Of a DNA stretch of 5,345 nt, positions 1-5,345 are shown in pieces; position 1 is the first letter of the stretch; each line of letters starts with the position of its first letter. Source of the DNA: Candidatus Poseidoniaceae archaeon (GTDB lineage: Archaea > Thermoplasmatota > Poseidoniia > Poseidoniales > Poseidoniaceae). Location of the stretch: assembly GCA_030741455.1 (NCBI GenBank), contig JASLVI010000106.1, forward strand, positions 1 through 5,345, written 5' to 3'. A program made the translations under genes and the position numbers. The notes beneath the pieces were generated by a model. That model was not told the DNA's origin and searched no databases. It worked only from the letters and a program-made list of their open reading frames with translations.

Positions 1-599
1 TTGATATCTTCATGGGCAGCAGAGCGAACAGCACCTTCTGGTGTTGAAGAATCCAATGGAGGATAGTGGATGATGCGCATGATGGTGTTGCCTTTCTCAG
101 CCATTGAAGGAAGCCAAGTGGAATCTTTTCCAAGATAGATGCTGCATGCAGAAAGGAGTTGATTTGAAATCGTCTCCATTTGGTTGTAGAGGTCATCGAC
201 CTTTTCCTCAAATTTTGGAATATGTTCATTCGGCCATATATTCATTGGATATTTGTTGTCAGTTTCACTTCCTTGTTGACCGCGTCCAGTTTGCCAGAAT
301 TCTTTCAAATCAGGTGCAGGATTGTCCTTGGCGTGCTCTACACCAAAAGCAGTATAGCCCCGTTGGTGCGATATCTCTGGCTTTGCATACAATCGTTTCA
401 CCGATTCGTCGAGCATGAAAAACGACTCGGCTTCGTGGTATGTATCCTCGATCAAGGAGAGATCAATACCGTGATTGGTCAGTGCAAAGAAGCCAATGTC
501 TGCGAGTGAATCACCAACTGCTTGGATAAAGGATTGGACACGTCGTTCATCACCGGATAGAAAATCACTGAGATCAGCGATTGGTAATGGACGGGTCAA
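1..599 (-). CDS. Isopenicillin N synthase-like 2OG/Fe(II)-dependent oxygenase, partial (C-terminus beyond left edge)
   Basis: The visible part is 199 complete codons and is open at the left edge. Residues 5-45 (LPIADLSDFL ... GFFALTNHGI) match the N-terminal DIOX_N domain of the isopenicillin N synthase / plant-type dioxygenase family. RGYTAFG (80-86) and DLKEFW (97-102) follow, then IHYPP (177-181). The last residues, RSAAHEDI, contain the HxD iron-binding pair (H196, D198). The distal His and the Arg that binds 2-oxoglutarate would lie outside the window. Known members are cytosolic non-haem iron enzymes that oxidise small molecules with O2, usually with 2-oxoglutarate. True penicillin synthesis is very unlikely here because no ACV synthetase is visible, and this bacterial-type subgroup is widespread with mostly unknown substrates. 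The start is TTG at 599-597: no in-frame ATG occurs before residue 63, and an excellent SD site sits just upstream. It lies 4 bases after the BI-1 gene's stop. Family call strong, substrate unknown. Confidence 0.9.
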   Translation of the reverse strand, partial: MTRPLPIADLSDFLSGDERRVQSFIQAVGDSLADIGFFALTNHGIDLSLIEDTYHEAESFFMLDESVKRLYAKPEISHQRGYTAFGVEHAKDNPAPDLKEFWQTGRGQQGSETDNKYPMNIWPNEHIPKFEEKVDDLYNQMETISNQLLSACSIYLGKDSTWLPSMAEKGNTIMRIIHYPPLDSSTPEGAVRSAAHEDI

Positions 600-602
600 C
601 GA

Positions 603-609
603 ATCACCT
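603..609 (-). promoter_or_regulatory. Shine-Dalgarno site for the TTG-started oxygenase, overlapping the upstream stop codon
   Basis: On the minus strand this reads AGGTGAT, a seven-base match to the SD consensus GGAGGTGAT, followed by TCG and then the TTG start at 599-597. The stop codon TGA of the BI-1-family gene (606-604) lies within the site, so ribosomes ending on that gene sit on the initiation region of the next. This decides the unusual TTG start and implies translational coupling (inference). Confidence 0.75.
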
Positions 610-1344
610 GTTATCTCGTAGTTTTGCAATCAAGCGAAGCATTTCGAAATACAACCAAATGACTGTGACCATGACGCCAAAGGCACCCCACCATTCTTGT
701 TGCTTTGGAGCACCCATTCGTACCCCTGCATCGATCATCCCAAAATTCGAGATGAGCATCATGGCTGCCACAGTAATGATGAACAAACTAATGGCAATAC
801 CGATCGGTCCTGAGGAATGCAGGAACGGAACTGTCCACGGTGTGAGGAATACCAAGAAGATGTTGATGAAATAGACGAGGAAAATAGATCCAGCCAGCGT
901 GTACACGATCTTGTTGAATGTCGGTGTTGGTCGTAGGATGCCCACTGAATAGATTGTCAACATGCAAACAACGACAGCGAATGTGGCAAGTCCTGCCTGT
1001 ATCGCAATGCCGGGATACATCAACTCGAAGAAGAGCGTAAGCGGTCCAATGAAGAGGCCTTCAAGAGCTGCGTAAACAATAACAAAGGTGGCCGGTTCGG
1101 TCGGTCGAGAAAACCAGAGATAGAACCCCATGCCCATTGTAGCAAACATGCCAAACAGCATCATCGGATAGAGAAGTGTAGGCATGATGAAGCCTAATGC
1201 GACTGATGTGACCGCACTTGCAGTTGCAATTCCAAAGAGAATTCCAGTTTTTTGCAGTGTGCCTTCAAGTGTCATTCGGTCGTAACCTTGAATCGTATTC
1301 CAGAATTTTGGTTGAAAGACAGGGTTCGTCGAGTTGTATGCCAT
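604..1344 (-). CDS. Bax inhibitor-1 / YccA-family seven-helix membrane protein
   Basis: A 246-residue protein of the BaxI_1 (YccA-like) branch of the TMBIM/BI-1 superfamily. Its diagnostic features are an N-terminal NPVF (7-10), the amphipathic lead-in MTLEGTLQKTG (24-34), and the C-terminal block with GAPKQQEWWGAFG (211-223) and WLYFEMLRL (230-238). Hydrophobic segments at about 34-53, 57-79, 85-106, 112-137, 144-168, 179-201 and 219-241 give the seven helices expected of the fold. Characterised superfamily members, such as Bacillus YetJ, are pH-sensitive calcium-leak channels, and a calcium or ion-homeostasis role is inferred only from that. ATG at 1344 is chosen because AAGGA lies at good spacing before it and NPVF sits near the N-terminus as in relatives. 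ATG at 1359 (five residues longer) is a real alternative. A start at 1434 would overlap the upstream gene by 50 bases and is unlikely. The Asp usual in the TM6 DFD-type motif is Asn here (N200). Confidence 0.9.
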   Translation of the reverse strand: MAYNSTNPVFQPKFWNTIQGYDRMTLEGTLQKTGILFGIATASAVTSVALGFIMPTLLYPMMLFGMFATMGMGFYLWFSRPTEPATFVIVYAALEGLFIGPLTLFFELMYPGIAIQAGLATFAVVVCMLTIYSVGILRPTPTFNKIVYTLAGSIFLVYFINIFLVFLTPWTVPFLHSSGPIGIAISLFIITVAAMMLISNFGMIDAGVRMGAPKQQEWWGAFGVMVTVIWLYFEMLRLIAKLRDNR

Positions 1345-1349
1345 GACAT

Positions 1350-1354
1350 TCCTT
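1350..1354 (-). promoter_or_regulatory. Shine-Dalgarno site favouring the 1344 start of the BI-1-family gene
   Basis: The minus strand reads AAGGA, then five bases, then ATG at 1344-1342. The competing upstream ATG (1359-1357) also has an AAAGGA in front of it, but with only three bases of spacing. The better spacing here resembles that of the downstream oxygenase gene and favours the shorter protein. The choice remains tentative. Confidence 0.45.
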
Positions 1355-1359
1355 GTCAT

Positions 1360-1384
1360 CGGTCCTTTGTCAAGGTTACGCGAC
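1360..1384 (-). other. Short intergenic gap between the surface-protein gene and the BI-1-family gene
   Basis: Only 25 bases separate the TAA stop (1387-1385) from the earliest plausible ATG of the next gene (40 from the preferred ATG at 1344). The gap is not AT-rich, shows no archaeal TATA-like box and has no hairpin followed by a T-run. It is therefore read as an intra-operon spacer. Confidence 0.6.
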
Positions 1385-4300
1385 TTATCCCTGTTCAGAG
1401 ACCTGTTGTTGGTAGTATTCTTCCAACTGGTCAAGCGTCCAACCTAAGTCGAGATATTGCTGCAACATTGCTTCATCCCAGCCTGGGAATCGATCGAGTT
1501 CACTGGCGGGCTTGGATTCGACATCGTCTTGTCGGCCATCCAATACAGGTTGTTCCCATTCAGCATCCGTTCCTACAACATCATCGATGTGTTGGTCGGT
1601 CACCCAATCTTTACGCTTTTCATTTTCCTTACGTGATTGAACGATTCCATAGACTGCTCCGATGAGTAAGAGAAGGCCACCAAGCATGAGGAGGAGCATG
1701 AAGGTCTCACCGAATCCTTCTTCGGCAGCTCCACTCGAATCGCCAGCTTTTTGATTTCGTTGGTCGGAGGAGCAACCCGAAACATCGGTTGGTGTATTCG
1801 CTGGTGTATCGGGGCAATCGTCATCAGCATTGAGAACACCATCTTGATCATCATCCACACTTGTTTCATTCGATTGATTCTCATTTGGATCAACTGGCTC
1901 GATACCACCGAGATCACATCCTAGTGCCTCAGATTCATTCACGCCATCTCCATCTGCATCAGCGAGATTGATGGCGTCCGATGGAGAGACATCTTCCATA
2001 TCTGGGTCAAGCGCAGTCGCTTGAGCCCAACTGACTTCAACAGCATCGAGGATACAGTCTCCGTCCGTATCAACATTCAAAGGATGCCCACCAAGCGTGT
2101 ACTCATCGAGATTGGACAGTCCATCGTTATCGTTGTCCATGTCCGCTTCCAATACGCCTCCATGCATCGAAATTGTTCGATTCAGACCATTGTTCACTTC
2201 GAAAATATCTGGCAGGCCGTCATTGTCCGTATCGGTTACATTGTCGAGTCGATTCCAATCCGCATACCAGGAGGCGACAAACGGTGCAGCCACTTCTGTT
2301 GAGGTGACGATAAGGCCCATTTCTCGATTACGGACCATTGCTGAATCGCCCCAATTGATGCTCGAAATGAGGACGGATTCACCATCGACAATCGCACCTT
2401 TGTTGTGGAGTTTCATCACATCATCATCTTCACTCATGATAATTGCAGATGCATCCCATCCGTTGGTGATGTTCCAATCGTTGTTGATTCGATCGACAAC
2501 ATCTTGAATGTCTTCGTCAAGGTATGCTCCATTGATGATTAAGCGAATTGAAACGCCATCCGAAGCAGCTTGCTGAAGTGCGGAAATCAGTGGGTTTTCA
2601 CCCCATCCCCACTTCCAATCTAAGTCAAGGTATTGAAGTGAAAGCAAGATTTCGTTCTCAGCAGATTGAATCATTTCGGTCAATCCTTCTACACAATCGT
2701 CAGGACATGTGAGGAGTTGTCCACTGAATGTTCCTGTGAAAGCAGATGCTGTCGCCTGATCAATAACTTGGGCATCAGGAATCACATAGGAATTTGTTGG
2801 AGGTGTGGAGGAAACCGCTTGAACGTACATCGAATTTTCATCGAATGCCATGTTCGAGCGAACATTCGTTGCAAGTTGAACACTGTCTACAAGAATTCCC
2901 CAGTCTCGATTGCCCCTGTCCCCATCGTATGGAAGTGAGGAGGGTTTCCAATTTCCAGATCCAATCCACACCGAGGCATCATCGCGTACTGCTACCTTTG
3001 AATGGAGGTAAAGGTAAGGATCATCTCCCGATCCTCCAAACCAATGGACACTAATTCCTCCTTCCTTGAGTGCGTAAGCATATGCTTCTTGGGCGACTTT
3101 GTCGTTGTAATTCCACCAGTCTTCTGGTTCGTTGAGAACGACCGTAACATCCACGCCTCGACTCTTTGCATCGATCAGTGCTTGCGTCAATTCGCTTGAT
3201 TGAATGATGTACATATGGACATGGAGTGAGGTTTGGGCGTCTCCAATCCAATTGAGTATGTCCATTAATCCATGTTCTGGAGCGATGAGCGGCGTAATTG
3301 TGGTCGCATCATCAAAGGATGAATCTGCACAGAAATCACTGGCTCCTAGCCGGCCCCAGCGTTGGTGCCAATCAACGGATTGATTGGTATCGGTCATCAA
3401 ACCACAACCATCGCCACGGTACAGAATCAGGTTGTCAATCCCATTAACAGGCTCTGAAAGGGAGACTCCACTCCAACCTTCACTATCAACTGGTCCGTTT
3501 TTGTAGACGATTGTATCAGCGATGACGCCTGTTGGATGAATGAGTTGGAGCGCCATTCCACTGTCGAGGAGGAAGATTGGGTTGTCCATTGCAATGCCCA
3601 TGTCGATGATGTCTCCATCCTCAAACAATTCCAAAGCTGACACATCGTTTGAGAGTTTAATCGAGGCCCCTGCATCAATTTGTAAATTCGTGATATCGGA
3701 TTCAAATGAGGTTCCATCGGAAGCGATTCGCTTGACCTTCCATCCATTGAGAATCGCAGATTCAGTACCAATATTGGTGAGCTCAAAGAACTCCATTTCG
3801 GTTGAAATTGATGATATTCCATCCCACATAATCGAACTAAATTTGATGTCATCAATGGATGCCATGACGCTCGCATCAGGTTCTGGCGATCCTGGAGTTG
3901 GCCACATGAATTCAATCCATTCTTGGTTCGTATTGTTGTATCCATACGTTGCACACGTTGTGCTAAGCGATGAGGCAGGTGGTGCGATGGAAAGAACAAG
4001 TTCACCATCAGGGTTGAGAACATCCATGGTACTCACATCGTCCAATTCAGGGCCGAAGATGTCGTGCTGAAGTTCGACAACAACTCGACTCATCGGCGTA
4101 AGGATTGCATCTCCTGATGTGGATTCCCAAAGCCTGCTCGCATCGATGAACTGTCGTCCCATCAGAGGGTTGGTTGGGTAATCAGCATGCAGTATCCATC
4201 GACTCAGATTAATGTCCGATGTTCCTTGATTGTAGAATTCAATCCAATCAGGTCCGGGTTGGAATGCTGAATTATCGCATGAAGTTGCAATTTCAGTGAC

Positions 4301-5345
4301 GATGAGATCTTCGCTTCCTGAATATGCAGGCCATACTGGATTTTCCTCACCCGGTGTTGACCAAGCGCTGTTAAGCCAATCAGCTTCACTCCAAGTGGTG
4401 GATGATGATGGTGCATTGGTTCCTGACGGGCCAGCTCCTGCGTGAGTTTCTGTATTATTGATGAGGGAAACGCCTTCGAGCGTATGTGTCCATTGTGCAG
4501 AATGGACCGCTACGCCGTTGCCATCGTAAAGGAAAATCTGGTCGGGTGTCGTGTGCTTAAGATAGAATTGTGAGGTTCCGTTCAATGCGATAAGGACAGT
4601 TTCACCCGGTTGCAATACCGTGTCGGATTTTGCAGGCATGTTGTATTGATGCAGGATAAGTGTACGACCTGCTGCAGAGAATCTCCATCCCGCTACATCG
4701 ACCTCTTCCGATCCAATGTTCTGAATCTCAATCCACTCGCCACTCGGGTAAGATGCAGAGTCACTTCCGACTGCATCAGGAAGGACCTCTGTAATTTTGA
4801 CATCCCCAGTTGTTGGCGTTGGCGTAGGGTTGGGTTGCCCTGGCGATGGGGAAATTGAAGGCGTCCATGGAGCATGGTAATTTTGCCCTCTTAGTAACGA
4901 GATGTTCGGACCGTAATTGGTTGTGTAATGCGCCATATCCATGATCAATCCAGTGGCATCACGAAGTACGAGGTGGTTGTGATTATCCCAAAGCCGTGTA
5001 TCGCCTGTGAATTCAACAAGGCGACGTTCTCCTGCTTGAATCATCGTACTTCCTTGTGAACTGTTGACAACGATGGAGCCAGGGTCAAGATAAGTGACAT
5101 TCCCCATTCCATCAATGATCGACCATGCGTTGAGGTCGATGTCGCTGGTTCCTTCATTGTACAGTTCAATCCATTCGCCATCTGGTGCAGAACTCATGTC
5201 GGAAGTACTGACTGGTAGAATTTCGTTGATTCGAACATCGCCACTGGCTGTAATGTCGCCTAATTCGGGTGCGTTGGTCGCATTCGGTGTCGGATAGGTT
5301 GCATGATTCCACAAGCCGCCGTTTGCTGATGCTTCAAGTGAAAAA
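1385..5345 (-). CDS. Giant membrane-anchored extracellular protein: LTD repeats, twin-HKD phospholipase D, TSP3-like repeats (N-terminus missing)
   Basis: The frame is open from the right edge to TAA at 1387-1385, giving 1319 visible codons. Numbering here starts at the TTG codon at 5314, which is probably internal; ten more codons precede it. Order: end of one lamin-tail domain; LTD-like units at about 25-150, 171-320, 336-479 and 483-616; PLD domains at about 673-825 and 868-1022; Asp-rich calcium-binding repeats at about 1026-1184; one hydrophobic helix at 1205-1225 followed by a basic stretch (SRKENEKRK); and an 84-residue tail. The Lys/Arg-rich side and the acidic repeats imply that everything before the helix is outside the cell. 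Both HKD motifs are complete (H771/K773/D778 and H970/K972/D977), so phosphodiester hydrolysis or transfer is likely. All ten cysteines are in the ectodomain. LTDs are known fused to extracellular hydrolases and nucleases in prokaryotes. An extracellular nuclease or phospholipase is an inference, and the substrate is not shown. It is the first visible gene of the probable operon. Confidence 0.88.
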   Translation of the reverse strand, partial: FSLEASANGGLWNHATYPTPNATNAPELGDITASGDVRINEILPVSTSDMSSAPDGEWIELYNEGTSDIDLNAWSIIDGMGNVTYLDPGSIVVNSSQGSTMIQAGERRLVEFTGDTRLWDNHNHLVLRDATGLIMDMAHYTTNYGPNISLLRGQNYHAPWTPSISPSPGQPNPTPTPTTGDVKITEVLPDAVGSDSASYPSGEWIEIQNIGSEEVDVAGWRFSAAGRTLILHQYNMPAKSDTVLQPGETVLIALNGTSQFYLKHTTPDQIFLYDGNGVAVHSAQWTHTLEGVSLINNTETHAGAGPSGTNAPSSSTTWSEADWLNSAWSTPGEENPVWPAYSGSEDLIVTEIATSCDNSAFQPGPDWIEFYNQGTSDINLSRWILHADYPTNPLMGRQFIDASRLWESTSGDAILTPMSRVVVELQHDIFGPELDDVSTMDVLNPDGELVLSIAPPASSLSTTCATYGYNNTNQEWIEFMWPTPGSPEPDASVMASIDDIKFSSIMWDGISSISTEMEFFELTNIGTESAILNGWKVKRIASDGTSFESDITNLQIDAGASIKLSNDVSALELFEDGDIIDMGIAMDNPIFLLDSGMALQLIHPTGVIADTIVYKNGPVDSEGWSGVSLSEPVNGIDNLILYRGDGCGLMTDTNQSVDWHQRWGRLGASDFCADSSFDDATTITPLIAPEHGLMDILNWIGDAQTSLHVHMYIIQSSELTQALIDAKSRGVDVTVVLNEPEDWWNYNDKVAQEAYAYALKEGGISVHWFGGSGDDPYLYLHSKVAVRDDASVWIGSGNWKPSSLPYDGDRGNRDWGILVDSVQLATNVRSNMAFDENSMYVQAVSSTPPTNSYVIPDAQVIDQATASAFTGTFSGQLLTCPDDCVEGLTEMIQSAENEILLSLQYLDLDWKWGWGENPLISALQQAASDGVSIRLIINGAYLDEDIQDVVDRINNDWNITNGWDASAIIMSEDDDVMKLHNKGAIVDGESVLISSINWGDSAMVRNREMGLIVTSTEVAAPFVASWYADWNRLDNVTDTDNDGLPDIFEVNNGLNRTISMHGGVLEADMDNDNDGLSNLDEYTLGGHPLNVDTDGDCILDAVEVSWAQATALDPDMEDVSPSDAINLADADGDGVNESEALGCDLGGIEPVDPNENQSNETSVDDDQDGVLNADDDCPDTPANTPTDVSGCSSDQRNQKAGDSSGAAEEGFGETFMLLLMLGGLLLLIGAVYGIVQSRKENEKRKDWVTDQHIDDVVGTDAEWEQPVLDGRQDDVESKPASELDRFPGWDEAMLQQYLDLGWTLDQLEEYYQQQVSEQG
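1388..1489 (-). other. Cytoplasmic C-terminal helical motif with repeated 'GW' (FPGWDEAMLQQYLDLGWTLDQL)
   Basis: The final 34 residues form two short predicted helices, each introduced by Gly-Trp (GWDEAMLQQYLDL and GWTLDQLEEYYQQQ). I recognise this ending from large membrane proteins of Marine Group II archaea; this is from memory and not checked. It resembles other short C-terminal helical modules with a x-x-L-x-x-G-x-(I/L)-(T/S)-x-x-(Q/E)-(Y/F) pattern. Its function is unknown, and a docking or sorting role is speculation. Confidence 0.6.
1640..1702 (-). other. Single C-terminal transmembrane helix (N-out, C-in)
   Basis: About 21 uninterrupted hydrophobic residues (FMLLLMLGGLLLLIGAVYGIV) are followed immediately by QSRKENEKRK. 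The positive-inside rule puts the following tail in the cytoplasm and the preceding 1200 residues outside. No sortase-type LPxTG or PGF-CTERM-like motif is seen, so this is a permanent anchor. Confidence 0.88.
1763..2239 (-). repeat. Asp-rich thrombospondin-type-3-like calcium-binding repeats
   Basis: At least five DxDxDG-type loops occur: DTDNDGLPD, DMDNDNDGLSNLDE, DTDGDCILDAVE, DADGDGVNESEA and DDDQDGVLNADDDCPDTPA. The last, with CPDTP...SGC, is the classic form seen in TSP3 repeats near membrane or wall anchors. Such loops bind calcium and stiffen the stalk, which suits seawater calcium. Lying between the PLD module and the membrane helix, they most likely act as a calcium-rigidified stalk. 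Confidence 0.88.
2249..2713 (-). other. PLD domain 2 with HKD motif (catalytic His codon at 2405-2407)
   Basis: The layout is the same as in the first PLD domain: 'EILLSLQYLDLDW' strand, 'LISALQQAASDGVSIRLIIN' helix-strand, then HNKGAIVD encoded at 2384-2407. It is followed by VLISSINWGDSAMVRNREMG, the form common in PLD nucleases and cardiolipin-synthase-like enzymes, where N-R-E-x-G supports the active site. The G-S-x-N element is S-S-I-N here, a common variant. An unusual Trp/Gly-rich insert (WKWGWGENP) sits after the first strand. Two HKD motifs in one chain form a single active site in known PLD enzymes. Confidence 0.9.
2840..3298 (-). other. PLD domain 1 with HKD motif (catalytic His codon at 3002-3004)
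   Basis: The domain opens with a PLD-type strand-helix unit (LHVHMYIIQSSELTQALIDA, then a 'SRGVDVTVVLN' strand). The HxKx4D signature HSKVAVRD is encoded at 2981-3004, followed by the canonical WIGSGNW, which matches the family G-S-x-N element. A 'DRGNRDWGILV' segment corresponds to the N-x-D/E-x-G element of the fold. All catalytic residues are present, so this half should contribute an active His nucleophile or acid to the two-HKD active site. Confidence 0.9.
3467..5345 (-). repeat. Protein-level tandem array of lamin-tail-like (LTD) beta domains, four full units plus one partial
   Basis: Each unit opens with an 'I-x-E-I/V-L/A' strand followed by a W-I-E or equivalent motif and an N-x-G turn: INEILP...GEWIELYNEG (about 5242-4865), ITEVLP...GEWIEIQNIG (4804-4355), VTEIAT...PDWIEFYNQG (4309-3878), and a divergent IKFSSI...EFFELTNIG (3868-3467). 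The usual 'L..W' strand follows (LNAWSI, VAGWRF, LSRWIL, LNGWKV). Units end in Pro/Ser/Thr linkers such as PTPGSPEP. The first in-window residues (FSLEASANGGLWNHATYPTP) resemble the end of unit one (SLLRGQNYHAPWTPSISPSP), so at least one more unit lies upstream. LTDs are immunoglobulin-like folds used for adhesion or for presenting catalytic domains. The units are diverged in both protein and DNA, so the duplications are old. Confidence 0.8.
4796..4852 (-). other. Pro/Thr/Ser-rich linker between LTD units
   Basis: The encoded stretch is dominated by Pro, Thr, Ser and Gly (SPSPGQPNPTPTPTTGD), an extended flexible spacer typical of multidomain surface proteins and a possible site of O-glycosylation. 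It separates the first and second complete LTD units. Confidence 0.65.

Noticed and set aside
104..509. Two overlapping plus-strand open frames near the left edge
   Set aside because: They are antisense to the oxygenase gene, whose minus-strand frame shows strong family motifs across the same bases.
1..599. True isopenicillin N synthase (penicillin pathway)
   Set aside because: Similarity supports the wider IPNS-like family only. No NRPS or beta-lactam genes are present, and the substrate-binding C-terminal half is not visible.
581..874. 97-codon plus-strand open frame over the BI-1 gene
   Set aside because: It is antisense to the conserved C-terminal helices of a clearly real membrane protein, and its product is low-complexity and unrecognisable.
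1345..1434. N-terminal extension of the BI-1-family protein back to an ATG at 1434
   Set aside because: It would overlap the surface-protein gene by 50 bases and add a polar, Asn/Arg-rich leader absent from the family, while SD-supported starts exist at 1344 and 1359.
3427..4023. 198-codon open frame on the minus strand
   Set aside because: It lies entirely inside the LTD coding region in another frame. Its Ser/Gln-rich translation resembles no family and reads as a shadow.
3540..4070. 176-codon open frame on the plus strand
   Set aside because: It is antisense to the LTD region, with no recognisable domain or SD-supported start, so it is a shadow of the real gene.
5312..5314. TTG as the start of the surface protein
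   Set aside because: The frame remains open upstream to the window edge with LTD-like sequence, no SD is seen, and no signal peptide follows the TTG.
1..5345. CRISPR array, insertion sequence, tRNA or rRNA
   Set aside because: Nearly every base lies in one of three coherent minus-strand coding frames. No direct-repeat/spacer pattern, terminal inverted repeats or structural RNA signature was seen.

Overview
The window most likely comes from a planktonic marine archaeon of the Marine Group II / Candidatus Poseidoniales type. This is inferred from style rather than from a marker gene. The signs are a very large surface protein with lamin-tail repeats and acidic calcium-binding repeats, one C-terminal membrane anchor, and a short cytoplasmic tail ending in a 'GWDEAMLQQYLDLGWTLDQL'-type helical motif that I associate with that group. 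Shine-Dalgarno sites matching an archaeal/bacterial anti-SD fit but are not diagnostic. A bacterial origin cannot be excluded from the sequence alone.

All real genes are on the minus strand, so the reading order is right to left. The first, 5345 to 1385, is the C-terminal 1319 codons of a giant exported protein whose N-terminus and signal peptide lie beyond the right edge. Its order is: the tail of one lamin-tail domain (LTD), four further LTD-like units, two phospholipase D (PLD) domains each with an intact HKD motif, a run of Asp-rich thrombospondin-type-3-like calcium-binding repeats, one transmembrane helix, and a cytoplasmic tail. After a gap of 25 to 40 bases comes a seven-helix Bax inhibitor-1/YccA-family membrane protein (1344 to 604). 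Four bases after its stop, a TTG-initiated isopenicillin-N-synthase-like Fe(II) oxygenase begins (599 to 1). It is cut at the left edge just after the first two metal ligands.

The three genes are packed closely enough to be one transcript. The BI-1 stop codon lies inside the oxygenase's Shine-Dalgarno site, which suggests translational coupling. No promoter, terminator, RNA gene, CRISPR array, insertion sequence or nucleotide-level repeat was recognised, and no stretch over 50 bases lacks a gene. The genes do not form an obvious pathway. The most interesting item is the anchored LTD-PLD-TSP3 protein, which looks like an extracellular phosphodiesterase, possibly a nuclease or phospholipase, displayed outside the cell.
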